Source: Pleurotus djamor | Lineage: Eukaryota; Basidiomycota; Agaricomycetes; Agaricales; Pleurotaceae | Direction of reading: 5' to 3' | Assembly: GCA_029747585.1 (NCBI GenBank) | Contig: JAPEVF010000187.1 | Span: forward strand, 1 to 64,000 | Length of the DNA: 64,000 nucleotides | In this document: positions 22,415 through 34,272 of the stretch, one piece after another | Layout of the letters: each line of letters starts with the position of its first letter | Numbering within the stretch: position 1 is the stretch's first letter | Translations under genes and position numbers: made by a program | The notes under the pieces: generated by a model | Databases searched by the model: none | The model's input: only the letters and a program-made list of their open reading frames with translations | Told to the model about the DNA's origin: nothing

Positions 22415-22702
22415 TGTTAGCCATTCAAGTAGACGCCGGGTGTTAGCGCCCGTGCGATTATTTTCATCGATTATTGCGCTGGCACATCTCAGTATTGACC
22501 CACCAATACTGAGATGTGAGTACTTATATTTTCATTCCACTATGCCTATCCTTACTCATATGCATGTAGTCTTATTCTTCTCTAGGTATAGTTGATGTAC
22601 CGTATAGTATTGACCCACCAATACTGAGATTCTTATTCTTCTCTAGCTCTCGCGTTCTCGTGTCGCCTCCCCGCTCGATCCCTCTCTCGTCCCCTGCTAA
22701 CA
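22415..22702 (+). repeat. 3' long terminal repeat
   Basis: 288 bp, indistinguishable by eye from the 5' LTR, including both hairpins. Confidence 0.97.
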
Positions 22703-22707
22703 CGCCC
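22703..22707 (+). repeat. 5-bp target-site duplication, right copy
   Basis: CGCCC, matching 17545-17549. Confidence 0.9.
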
Positions 22708-23489
22708 TTTCCCCATCGCACGTTGTGATGACTCGAATGATCGGATTGAAACCGGACTTTTATCTTACTTTTATCATGAAGTAACGTACCGACAGGTGGG
22801 CTCTCCCTTGTAGTCTTCCCCCAAACTGGCTAATCAAACAAGTCAGGATGTATAGACGATGCTCTGTCTTCAAGTTGCAGATGGATGATGTTGCACATGT
22901 GCAGACCATTCCCCGGGACCTCTCAGACGACTCGTCATCGAGTCTGTTTATCGTTATACGCTCCTGTGGGTTCTTCATTTATCTATCGTACCCTCACTTG
23001 AAGTTCAACTGTCTCATGATTTAGGACGAATGCGGAGAAGACTTAGTTTCTTTTTCGACGGCTTTACCTCTTCGAAGAGAGGAAATTCGCGCTCTCTTCG
23101 ATGTTTTCCAACTCTCAAACAGGCCCTTGGGTAACCTACACTCAGCCACCATCGTCCCTCGTATCGACGCCTCGGAACAGCCGCCATCCCTTCAACAATT
23201 CCGTTCCCAAGTTTACCATTCCTCCGCGAACAGCACGTTTGGCATCGAGGTGTGACATCGGCATGGATATCTTTCGGACTATCCAACGAGATGTAGAGGT
23301 AGAAGACGAGCTATAGACGAAGTCGAAGAGATTGCTAGAGTACTTTGACCAAGTTGTCGAGGTCATGGTACCTTTTGAACGTCTCAACAACGACACCCGG
23401 AACCCTATACCGACGTCCTTGATACGGCCGCCATCGGTGGCTTTCTACCATCACAATATGATGTCACCACCTCTCAAGCTGGGGCCTTG

Positions 23490-24600
23490 GCCTATTACCT
23501 TCCTCACTCATTGGACGAATTGGTGAGTGCTAAGACTCACGCGCATACATATTGCTAACTCACTGCAGGTTTCTAGAGGTCGGATTCTACACAACGAATC
23601 GTTAGATTTGGTGTCGCATCATCGGTGGGTATGTCTATTTACGTTCTCCCTCTCAGGATACTCGTTGCGGACCCGTTCTTACTCATCCCTGAGGCCAGTT
23701 CATCGCAGATGCCAGGCCATGTATACTTCTCAGCCGTTTCTTTCCGGGTGGTAGCACTGCAGGGCGGGCGTCCTTTGGTTCCCATCCATCAGCTCCATCC
23801 CCCACTACGACTCTTAGCTTTCTCTCTCGTTGCAACGCCCCCAACCTCTTTTTCGTGTTCTCAAGTTCCGCGCTGAACACCATCCGGTGGTGTTCTTGAA
23901 ACCTCTCCTCCTTCTAAGCACACGACATTAACGCCTTGCGCCTTCGCCAACACCGCTACCGATCTGGGGATGTTGAAGGCGAACATCGGAACTTCAAGCT
24001 TCAAAGCTTGAACCTTGAGTTCGGGATTCTTGACCTTGTTTTTGATTGACGACCAGAGCTGGACGAAGAAACCAGGGGGGATGAAGAAGACAAAAGAGGT
24101 CGCTGGAAAATTCGGACGAAGAGGACGCAAAGGTAGCGGTCCTGTCATCGCTCATGCGCGGCTGGAAGAGACGAAGAAGACATAGAGTATGTGGACGAAG
24201 AGACGCTGGTATGATCCTGAGACGGATTTGAAGGAGGAAGAAACCATCATCAATTGCTGGTCAGGCTCCTCTGTGCGCACCTCGAACCGTTGTTTGCGCT
24301 TGCCAACGATGTTATGACCCAGCTTTTCGCATGCACCACCGTAACTTCGCTTCACCTCCTTCTGGCGCCATGATTCACCAAGGCCCCTCCCCTCGTCCTA
24401 GCGTCCGCAGCGCCGTCTTGTCCCCGAAGGGGGGCTCACTATGAGACTTCTGAAGCTCAAAGCTTCGTGCTCGATCCTTGACACATCGACTTATGATCCA
24501 GGACAAACCCCATGTTCATCGTTCAGCTTCTTGATCCCTTCAAACTTTGTCATCTTCCTTGTCGCCGACGCAGTGGTCTCTTCAGTTTCTCGTCTTTACA
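23490..24600 (+). repeat. Degenerate repeat copy Y, paired with 15540-16995
   Basis: Shares with its partner, in order, the intron-like segment, CTCGTGTTCTCAAG-like text with CCGGTGGTGTTCTTGAA and CTTGCGCCTTCGCC, then GGCTGGAAGAGACGAAGAAG, then CAAACTTTGTCATCTTCC. It is shorter than X by about 350 bases, so internal deletions are likely. Confidence 0.5.
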
Positions 24601-24794
24601 GTCGTAGCTGCGACGCACGGGTATTTTTACGCTTCGTGAGTAAATTTGGCGTATAATATCTCTGTCTATTGGGGCCCGCGATACCCGAGACAATGGCTAT
24701 ATTTTCTGATTGCTCCCATCTCCCGGGGATGTTGGCCACCGTGTCGTCGAAAATGAGTTTTGAGATATGATTAAACATTAAACATTGACCAGTA

Positions 24795-26702
24795 CTACTT
24801 GACATAAATCCATCGAGGTTGGATTCCGCTTTCCTTGATAGCCGTGGCACTGGGTAGCTCGTCCCAGCGAGCGGAAACTTTCTGAGAGAACTCGAACCGC
24901 GAGTAGCCAGCTCGAGAGGCTGAGTTTCCTCGCTTTAAGAACATAGCATACGAGACCTCCCCCACCCAGCCATATATCGCAAGGACTGCCTCTTGGTGAA
25001 AGGTATCTAGCGCTGCTTGATCCAACCAACGGTCTGATAACGAAATTTTCGTGTCCTCGCGTGCGCCAAGAATGCTGTAAGTGAGTTGGGAATACCCAAT
25101 TACCGTTTCTGCGTGGAACGTTGAGCTGATCGGTGGGCATGTGAGGTCGAAAATATACATCATTATTCGGATGCCATTGTTATTGAATGTGGAGGATATA
25201 TCCACAGGAGAAGAGAGATCGAAGATGTCGAAGGAGATGTGTTCTTGAGGGAACCAACACGGGGATTGTGCGAGTAGGGAGTTCCAACGGTTCGGGGACG
25301 CGTTCCAGTGACTGCACTGAAATAACGACCGTGATGTTGTCTCCTGTAAGCACGCGACTTGAAGGCGATAGAAGGCGCGCTCAGCGCCTTCACCGTATAC
25401 AATGGGGATGTGGATGTTGAGAAGAGATAGTAAGGAGTAGGCAATATCTTCGGGTCGAGTTGTTGTACGCCGGCTTGCGTACGAGAACACCTTTGGAGCA
25501 TGTTCGGGCCCTGGTTCAATAGTCTGAGATAGATCCAGGCTTGTTGTCCCTGTGTCCGCCAGAGTAGTGGAAGATGAAAATGATGGGATGAGACAGATTC
25601 GCGATGCGTTGTGATGGTGGTTTGCTTCGTACCAAAAGCCCATTCCATTTCCCCCTGGATGTCAGGGTGACATATCCGTTTTTCGCCTAGATTTACCGAT
25701 GTCAGACTGTAGAAATACCTGCAAGACGTCCTCCAGTATCTGCAAGTACGGTGTATACTTACGGTCAATATCATAACGCCATTCCGTTCCCGTAAGTCGA
25801 GTCCAACCTGGGCCAAAAAACTGCAGTCTCATTGGGGCAAGGAGCTCTTGTAGTGTCCATCCCCGTCGACACCATTCATCATCTGACAGATCATGCATCC
25901 TACAGGTATCCCGAAGGTAGACGATGCAAACGTGGGCATTTCGGTACCATGTAAACATTGACCGTATCGACTCATCAACCTCAGGGCCGTTGGACTTGTC
26001 GATGCATCCAGTATCAAACCAGACGAAGCGACACCCTTCGGCTTTTGATGCCGCAAAAAAACCATTGAGTTTCTCCTGGGCTTCGTGCTTACCCAAAACC
26101 ATCAAGGGGCCTTCCGAATGCAGGACGTCGGACAAAAGAACTTCGTTGTCAGACCATCGATGAGATAGAATAGCATATCTCGCCCGTTCTTGGAGGTATC
26201 CTTCAATTCCCAAAGGGGCCGAAAGGGTCGCGTCCATCTCATGGTCGAGATATGTTTTCCCGATAATGTGGTCTTTCATCGAAGATCGGGGGACCATTTT
26301 CATCTCCTGGAGGTCGAATAGTCGAAGTGGGCATTGTTGGATGAACGCGTTGACGTATGTTCGTACTTTTTCGCGTGCTCTACATCGACCTTCACGTCAG
26401 CNTTTTTTAGGACTCGGAGGGTATCGAAAGGTGACGTACGCCTAATGACAGAAGAGGTTTGCGGTCAGCTCGACCGAACCATCAACTCAAACTGATTCAA
26501 TCACTCACCTTGAAAGCCTGGAAAGTATGTCCAAGGACAGGATTTCAATACACATCAACCTGAGTCTACCACGGCAACGCGGGTACTTACAACGCGACGA
26601 TCATGTCTGACTGATGGCCGTGATAGAGGTAAGAACAGAGCATTAGTAACCAGTCAACCAGAGCTCACTCTGGGTCAGAGACACAATTGGGGTGAAGTTC
26701 AT
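24795..26702 (-). CDS. HET-domain protein B, seven exons, about 500 aa
   Basis: Proposed exons: 26702-26669, 26610-26591, 26517-26509, 26441-26440 (2 nt), 26379-25719, 25654-25633 and 25549-24795. All junctions are GT...AG. Intron 1 has a perfect TACTAAT branch site. The HET core reads YAILSHRWSDNE, CRFVWFDTGCIDK, SIRSMFTWYRNAHVC and DDEWCRRGWTLQELLAP, followed by TTTRPEDIAYSLLSLL and IHIPIVYGEGAERAF. It is a clear paralogue of HET gene A, with nearly the same length and the same unusual 2-nt exon. As for the family in general, a role in non-self recognition is likely but unproven here. The weakest part is the 22-nt exon near 25640 and the acceptor at 25550, chosen because they restore the conserved downstream frame. 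An N at 26402 lies in an intron. Confidence 0.75.
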
Positions 26703-27283
26703 GGTAAGGATGAAGTGGGTGCGTGGTTTGAAGTTTTTTGGCATTAAGGGTGCCGTCAAATAATCACTGTGAACCGAGGAGCATGAGGCCAAAGTTGAGG
26801 CAGTGCCCCTGCCTGTTGAAGGCGATGTCGTTATGTTTTGGGGAAACTGATACGCTGGGGACGAGATCAAAGTCCTTGTCCTAATTCCGACCCAGCCATA
26901 CGTTGATGTGATCAACAAACAGCTGGTAGACTAATTGAGTGGGCGGCGGTATGATTGAATTTGAGGAACCCGAGGCATCACCCTTTTCCATCCCTCTTCT
27001 TATTACTTGCGCCATTTCGACAGTTGCGGTAATTCTTATCATCAGGAGACCTGCAACTTGAACATCGCAGAATCAACGAAGACTGCATGAACCCGCTCTT
27101 TCCCTCCTTCCCCTCTGTTTCCATCGATCACTACTCCTGAGACTCCCGATCTTCGAAGCCAACGAAACCCACCCCTTAAATGAAATCTTCGATCGAGCGT
27201 GTACACAGAGTAGAGTACATTTCCTGGCTATACAAATGTCCATTCATCGAAGGGTTCTGCATAGATAAGCAGACATGTTCGTT
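26703..27283. other. Intergenic, between HET gene B and the BBE oxidase
   Basis: About 580 bases holding the upstream region of minus-strand HET gene B and the 3' flank of the minus-strand oxidase gene. No other gene is supported. Confidence 0.55.
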
Positions 27284-29268
27284 CTATATCTTCCATCCGC
27301 CGGCGAGACCCATAACATTATCCGGGTCGACGATGGCTTGCAGCTGCTGTAGAAGCGGTAGCTTGTCCCCGAAGATCTTCGAAATTGGGGTATCGGATAT
27401 AGCGTAGTTTCCGTATAGCGGAGCACTCGTTAGGCTGGAACCTTGCCCTTCAGCCAGAGCGACCTCCATAATGCGAGCGGCGCTGAGCTTGATGGCGTCG
27501 TGGATTGCGTCATCAAAGGCTTCAAGGGTCCAAGCGAAGTACAGATTGAGAGGTAGGAAGCTTTGGGCTCGTGTTGGAGGGTAAGCGGCCGCGTCCGCAC
27601 CGTGATTCAAAATTGTAGGAAGGAAAGGCTCGACGTCGTAGGACAGAAGGGTAGCGGATTTCCAGCTCAATCGTTGACCCCAGAACTGATTGGAAACAGT
27701 CAGAAAATGATAAAGTACCATTCAAACCTCGGGGTACTCACGACGGACTCGTTGACTATAGCCTTCAGGAGACTCTCAGAGTACCCGAGTAACGGAACGG
27801 TGTGGAAGACAGCCCTGAACGAAAAAGAGAGTTAACGTTAGCAGGGGTACTCCCAGCCGGGAGATTAGGCGTACCTTTGACCGCCAGCGAGTTGAGAGGG
27901 GGATCCTTGCACGAAGGACAGGAACGTACGTGTCGAAACGTCGTTCGTGAAGTGAGGTATAGCGAGGAAATCATTGAATATGCCTGCCGGTGGAGTTGGA
28001 GCGTCATAGAAAACGAGGAGAGAGACACCAGGCTATGAAGGACACAAGTTAACAAACACGGCAAACTGAGGGTGCGTAGCAACATACCTGCCCGAGGACG
28101 AAGTTATACGCAGGAATAATGGAGGCTTTGGGGTCCGTCACTTCAGCGGAGAATTTCGCCGTGGCCGCGTTGACAGCATCCAAGTGAGGAAACGTATACG
28201 TGATTAAACCAGCCTAAGATTGATGACAACAAGCCTCAAGCAGCGAGAGAAGAATTACCTACCCAGACGTAGGTTTGGGGGAATGTTTTGGCGGTGAATT
28301 TCGTAACGATACCCTAGGTATTCACATCAAGAGCTGGTCCTGAGGCCTGACAGGGAAAGTCAACTCACGAAATTGTTGTAGCCACCCTTGAGGGCGAAGA
28401 ACAGTGCATCGTCTGATACTTCGGTGACAGTGACAATATCACCGTTCGGCTTTACGAGCTCATAGGCAAGGATATTGTCAGCGGTGAGGCCGAATTGATT
28501 GGTTTTCCAAGAGTATCCTGAAAATATGAGCGTCCGTCAATGTGATCTGTTAGTGCGTGGAACGATGAAGCATACCACCACCAAGGGTGAAACCAGCTAC
28601 ACCCACGCCTGAGACACGCCCTCCAACAACGTTGACGGCGTACGGCTCAAGCGCTGCGTAGACGTCGTCCCATAGCAGTCCCGCACCGTAAGTAACAGTC
28701 TGTGTTTCCGGGCTGTAGACGACCTTGTTGAATCGACTCATTGCGATATGTACGCCGATTGTCGAAGAGAAACCAGGGTTCGTGGTGTGTCCACCACCTT
28801 TGATCTATTAGGTAGAGTAGAAGGTTGGAAATGAAATATAAATGAAAGAACGTCCGCACTTACTGCAAACGGTGTCCTCGTTTCGCCTACTTGTTTGATC
28901 TACGGTGAAATTAATAAGACATAGGAAGGGAATTGAGGAAAGGCTACGCCGTACGATGACGCTAACATCCTCCGCCGTACCGGGTTCAACGACGCAAGCC
29001 GACCTCTGTGTGCTCGATACAGCCCAATGGCTGATACCCTCGTTGTACTTTACCAGGTTGACTAAGGGATCAAAATAACGGTTAGCAAACATCGTCGAAT
29101 CAAAGGGGAAAAGGACTGACTAGGGAAGTAGACGTCGCTTGATGAGGAAACGGCAGCCTTGATGTTGTTGCAGACTTCTTTCGGCGTGAGTGCCATTGCT
29201 GTTGAGGCGACTGCAAGGATTGAGAGGAGGACCGTCGCCGTGGAACGGATTTTCAATATCTTGACCAT
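27284..29268 (-). CDS. Secreted BBE-type FAD-linked oxidase, ten exons
   Basis: The start is the ATG at 29268, with a hydrophobic signal peptide (STATVLLSILAVASTAMA). Nine introns with canonical ends split the gene; the first two exons are 29268-29121 and 29061 onward, and intron 1 has a TGCTAAC branch. The FAD-binding (PCMH) part contains TPFAIKGGGHTTNPGFSS, whose histidine is the residue that carries 8-alpha-linked FAD in the berberine-bridge and 6-hydroxynicotine-oxidase family. A second FAD segment is VVGGRVSGVGVAGFTLGGG, with no cysteine, so the cofactor is probably singly linked. The substrate part has AVFHTVPLLGY, and the C-terminus DPDNVMGLAGGWKI is the classical BBE ending. The family oxidises alcohols, sugars or alkaloids extracellularly with O2; the substrate here is unknown. 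The first in-frame codon upstream (TTG at 29286) is not a start. Confidence 0.9.
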
Positions 29269-32200
29269 GTTGTGGGAGATAGCCAAGGTCAGAGGTCGCT
29301 ACTAAGTTCTGACGGCGAAGGGATCACTAGACGAGGTCGCTGAATGTCAAACCATGCCAATTTTAAAGGGAAAGATGAGACATACCGAAGTATGACGCGA
29401 TGTCGAACCCGCACACAGTGGCTCTATTCCGACAGTATGTCATAATTAAACCGCTAACGGGGTGAAGTACCGCGGAGGTCGTGCTAAACACACTAATCCT
29501 AGATGGTATTCGGTTCTTGGCGATCGTTCAGATATGGGCGTCCCAAAATTCATCGTGGAATGGGATAGCGCGTACTCAAGCTCAAGAAGCACGGAAGATC
29601 CGACGGGTAAGTCGTACGAGGAATTAGGCGTCGCGCCCACCCTTGCAAGGTGGAAAGCCTGTGGGATGCGATCTGTCTAACCTGTTTGACGGTAACGTTA
29701 GCTCATGGGAGTTTCTGCAGTAATTAACCAAGCCAGATTATGACGGCATTTTCATGTCAGTGCCACGACGTCGGCAGATCCGATGCTCGCATATAGAGTG
29801 GGGGAGCAAGTGGCCTCGGCGACTTCAGTGTAGAGTATCGTCAGCGCTGATAACATACCTAACAGTCTGCGGAGACAATGGATCAGCCATCGTTCGAAGC
29901 ACTCATGCCGGGCACTAGGGAGGAAATACGCACCAAAGCGTCAACAGTTTTTGCGGGGTAGAGCCCGAAATTGAGCCCGACGCTCCGTTGATCAATGAAT
30001 ATTGACGAACGGTTATTCTATAATGAGAGCCTACTTCAGAATTGGATTTCTCGACCGGCTTGATTGAGAGAACTAGTCTAACCTTTGACTGTTGGCGTTG
30101 AAGACGAATAAACCAACGAAATTCGCCATAGAAGCAGAGAGAAAACCATTCATAATTGAGGATGGCCGCCTTGTGNTTTTTTTTTTCAGGGAATCATCGA
30201 TGATCGTAGCACAGATGAAGTAGGTAGGTACGGCGTATTGCTCGTCATCTCTAAGGATGCTTGCAAGCGTACCTTCGGCAATCCCGGTCGAGGCGAGAAA
30301 GAGAAGGACATCGAGGACACTAACGCAGGTCCTAGTCCAGTTGTTGCAGTCTGAGACGATTGAACTTGATCAAGCTAAGAAAGCAGGGGATTATCGATTA
30401 GGCCTCGATTAAGGCTCGCAGAACGCCGATCATGCTGTGTTTCAGTGGTATGAAAGTACTGTAAGACATTGACCATCCGTAGACAATCTAGAAACGAGCG
30501 AGATTTCGTTCTACTCTAGTATCCCGGAGATTTGATGAAAAGAAAGAGAAGAATTCGAGACCGGAAGCGTAAGCCGTCGAGTCCCACGTAGCCTGAGCCA
30601 TAGATATAGAGCCTCCGCTGATTCTAAGATTCGAGGGGGTACAGAGTCAGCGGGATGAGAGCCAGCAAGGTAAGACAAGAGATGTACTCTACGCACCACC
30701 CGCTTTTCTCCTCGAATCTCAAGCTCACAACCTCTATTTGTGAGTACCTCTCCTTTCGCCCGGAAGTAGTGTTTCCAGCAGGACGATTTACGTTGGTTCG
30801 AGGTGCGAATGTAGGAGGACAGCCTCTCGGATTTGCCTGACGAAAATTCCAGTTTTAGTAAACACGAGAGAGTTGAGACTAGCGCGACACAAGAGCTACG
30901 AGACTTGACGAGGGGGAAAGTGCAGGAAAAGAAGTCACGGAAGTAGTCGGTGCGAGGAGGGATGAAAATTCGAAGCAACCTGTCAGCTCGTTGTTTGTGC
31001 ACCAAGCCGAAGTGCGACGCTTGTTTGGTCGGTCGGTGTATCAGGCACCGTTGACGTCTCTCGGGCCTTGAGTCTACCACAGAAGCCAAAGTTTGAAGCG
31101 CTAGAGATCGGAAGGTGAATGGAGCATGTGGCTTGTCATCGCATCGACCTTGCTCGATCCGTTTTTCTTGCCTTTTCACTCAACCCCTGTTCTCCTGTCC
31201 ACTCTCGGGCTTCAATAGCCCCCGAAACAAGCACGACCACACAAGCTGACAGTTGCTTGTGGGTTTCTGTTCATCGCAGACGATGATTGACTCGTTTTTC
31301 TCCTTTCGCATGGTGAGTTATCTGCTGCTACTTACTATCAAAGTGAAGCTTACAAGTCCTTATCGATTTATCTTCCGCCAGTTGGCCTTCACCTCAGGAT
31401 TCCCTCCATGTTGACGCCGCTTTATAGTCGCGGTTCATTTTCTTCGGATTCCTTCTTCATGGTTGCAGGTGCGTATTCCCTTCGGGTTCTAAGTCTCATT
31501 TAAGTTTAACACTGAGGTCTACTAGGAGATACCGCGCCCATTCTACCTTAGGAACGTATTGGAATGTTCACAAGATCTAGACGTTGCAGAATTGAAGATA
31601 GATATTGAGACGTGTGTATGCTCTGGACTCAGGTGCGTGTTCAGAGTTAGTATACTTTTCAAAGCAAGTCCTGATATCTACGCGACGCTTCTCTAGCTCG
31701 ATGACTTCTCAAAACCTTGCGTCGCTGGACCTCGCATCCTTCCTTGGACAAGACCCCGCCCAACGCGCTTGGGAGCCAAATGCACGATGCCGAAGACACT
31801 ATTGATACCGGGTCTCAAGAGACCATCAATCTTTTTCATGGATTGGTGACGTTATGTCCCTTCTCCGACCAAATCGACCATCAGAACTGTACCCTGTCTG
31901 GATCTTTGGCACGACCTGTGACCTTACCCATAGGTCGATGCTGCAACACGTCTTCATCTTGCGCAGGAGACGTACGTATGTTGACGTGGTACTTTCACCA
32001 GTACATAGTCGTACCAGTCGGCTGGTTGCACCGCTACTCTCATCTTCAGACTATCACGCGACATCATCCGCAACTCCCCCACATTGTCAGTCAGCTTCTT
32101 CCGACTTTTCGCTGTTCTCCCACCTTCGTTACACCCCGATGCGTCTCTTCTTCCGAGCATTTGCACTAGCAACTCGACTGCTACGCGCCCCCTCATACCC

Positions 32201-34272
32201 TCCAACATGCTTAGTTGTTGACGAAGAACACAGCCAGTTCATTCCTCCGGACGCATGGGGTATGACCTGGAAAAGAACGATGGACCATATGTGTCCCTTG
32301 GCCACCATTCGGCGCATACTGTGAACCCAGACATCAAGGGCTCTCCGGTTGGGACTGGGATCTCGACTGTGGAATGTGTCGCTTCGTTGATCCCACCTCA
32401 TCAGCCTCGCCTACACCGATGTGGCCCCATGCTCCTCCTTGAGCTGGACGACTTGCCCTGGTACCATGTTCGGCCGATGTTACATGAGGCTCAAGTGCCC
32501 ATGTTCGGTTCCACTGACAGGATCGGCTTGATATTTTGTCCCCTGTTCGACAGTATATTACCCGGCAGTGACGTGCGCAAGAGCTGAGGTCATCACCTTG
32601 CTCTCCGCTGCCTACCATCCCTCGTTATCACGCTTCCGACAGATCACTGCCCATTCTTTCGCTGTCGGAGGTGGTTTCGAATACCTCTTCAACTCAACTG
32701 AACCCGCTCGAATTTGACCGATCTCCTGTTCTTTTCGATGCTGGTAGCCTCCTTTTCGACTCAGGTGTGAGGTCATTTCCCTCCAACCGCGCTAGCGAAG
32801 ACAAGGGACGCGTCGTGTAGGTGCTACAATGAGAAGATGAGGGGTGGAGGGGAAGATGAGGGGGAGAAAGCAGAAAGGGAAGGGTCGATCGGGGAGGCCC
32901 CGTTCAACTGGCTGCGCATACATGGGCAGATTCGACTCCGCCCGCCTCAGGAAAAGGAAGACATGCTTCTTCAAGCTTTCCTCGCATCGCATCTCGTGTT
33001 GAAGCCCTGAGTATAGCGTCGAAGTACAGTGCCATGCCTTCAAGACGCGGAAAGTTGTCCCCTGATATCATATCGCCATAATGTCGTTCCTCAGTCGTTC
33101 ATCCAAACTCTCAGCGAAATCTACAACCGATTTTCTCGCTGCTAATGATGTCCTAATGCCGCGTACAGTCTCTACCCAATTGACGCCCCCTCTCCATTGC
33201 AACTAGTCGCGGTGTGAGGCTCCCCGAATCAGGTCGATGAAGAACGTGGATATGGGGTAGAGGACCATTCGACCAACCTTGATCGAGACCAATCGCGAAG
33301 GGAATGTCCAGCCTAGTTACCCCGACATCGCTCCCTCTTTTGCTCCCCCTTTCATCGGTTATGTAGCCGCATGCTTCGTGTGGCCCGCCCTCAGAACACC
33401 GCAGGAAGAGTGGCATTGTGCTCTCTGTTCGTGGGGAACGGCCTAGGCTCAGTCGGTGCCAGCGTCCGGGGGCGACGTTAGCGTTTGCTCACTCTTCAAT
33501 TCCTTCACGCGGTTATGCCTCCCATCTCTCCAACGGTTCCTCTCTGTCGTCTTTCTCAACGACGCAATCATGTCTGGCCACCGGATATCGCGCAGAGTAG
33601 GACGGAGGGTGTGGTACTAGCAACAACAGAAATCATAGTTATCAGTCCCGTCCGTCTCTGAACCTCGCGTGGTGGTTACGGAGGAGCGAGAACGGAGCTT
33701 TTATGTGGTTTCCTCGCTCGCATTCTTGGAAAGCAACTGGGTGGCAGTATGAAGGATGTGGGGCCTGGGTCTCCGAGCGACTTTCTTGTCACGAATGCAA
33801 CTTTTAAACTTGGACTTTCTCGATGTCGATGTCACCTCTCCCTCCGTAGACCCTCCATAGACTTCCCGTTGTCGATGGACAATTACCCCCCTCCTTAAAC
33901 GTAATCCCATATATCGGCTTTCCAAGCAGGCAGTTTCCCCCTGTACTTCGTGTCTTCCTCTTCGTGGCAAGTCATCAACCCTTCATCTGTTTTGGCCCTG
34001 TGATGCGCGGACTTTGAGTTGAAGACGAGACCATGATGGTTCGTAGGATTCCTGAGGTTTCCTTCTCACTACTCACTCCACCCTTCCTTTTCCTAGACAG
34101 GCAGCCATTTACCGTTTACGACGGGGTATGGACATCTCGGCGAGATGACCATGTTTCCCCAAAGTGTCAAATGCGTCCATCAATCGTTTACGCGTTTACG
34201 TTCCATGCTCTTGGAGTCTGTACTTCAAAATGTTCATCACCAAGACTGTCAACCCCCTTGTACTTTCTCCCA
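29269..34272. other. Gene-poor 5-kb region
   Basis: No protein family is recognised on either strand. The longest frame (30511-31179, minus) has no homology I can see and biased composition. The conserved block is at 31202-31244 and an N at 30176 precedes a T run. The last few hundred bases are the upstream region of membrane-protein copy 2, without a clear TATA box. Confidence 0.5.
31202..31244 (+). repeat. Conserved dispersed block, copy 3
   Basis: CTCTCGGGCTTCAATAG followed by CCCCCGAAAC and AAGCACGACCACACAA, close to the consensus of the family. Confidence 0.6.

Larger units (their letters stand above)
17550..22702 (+). mobile_element. Full-length Ty1-copia LTR retrotransposon, 5153 bp
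   Basis: The element has all expected parts in order: 5-bp target duplication, 288-bp LTR starting TGTTAG and ending CTAACA, primer-binding site, one long Gag-Pol frame, polypurine tract, a second 288-bp LTR and the second target duplication. I could find no difference between the LTRs by eye, and the 1509-codon frame has no stop or frameshift, so the insertion is recent and may still be competent. The order integrase before reverse transcriptase defines the copia (Pseudoviridae) type. It landed in repeat-rich DNA that reads continuously across the empty site. Confidence 0.97.
22703..24794. other. Gene-poor region with decayed repeats
   Basis: About 2.1 kb between the copia element and the stop codon of HET gene B. 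It contains degenerate copy Y (23490-24600). A well-formed intron-like segment (donor GTGAGT near 23523, branch TGCTAAC, acceptor TGCAG) lies in it, but no coding model is convincing. Confidence 0.5.

Noticed and set aside
17550..22702. Short frames in the LTRs and in other frames of the polyprotein
   Set aside because: They are shadows; the long Gag-Pol frame explains the coding content.
30511..31179. 222-codon minus-strand open frame
   Set aside because: Composition is biased towards Ser/Arg/Leu with no recognisable domain, and it lies in repeat-like DNA next to the conserved block.
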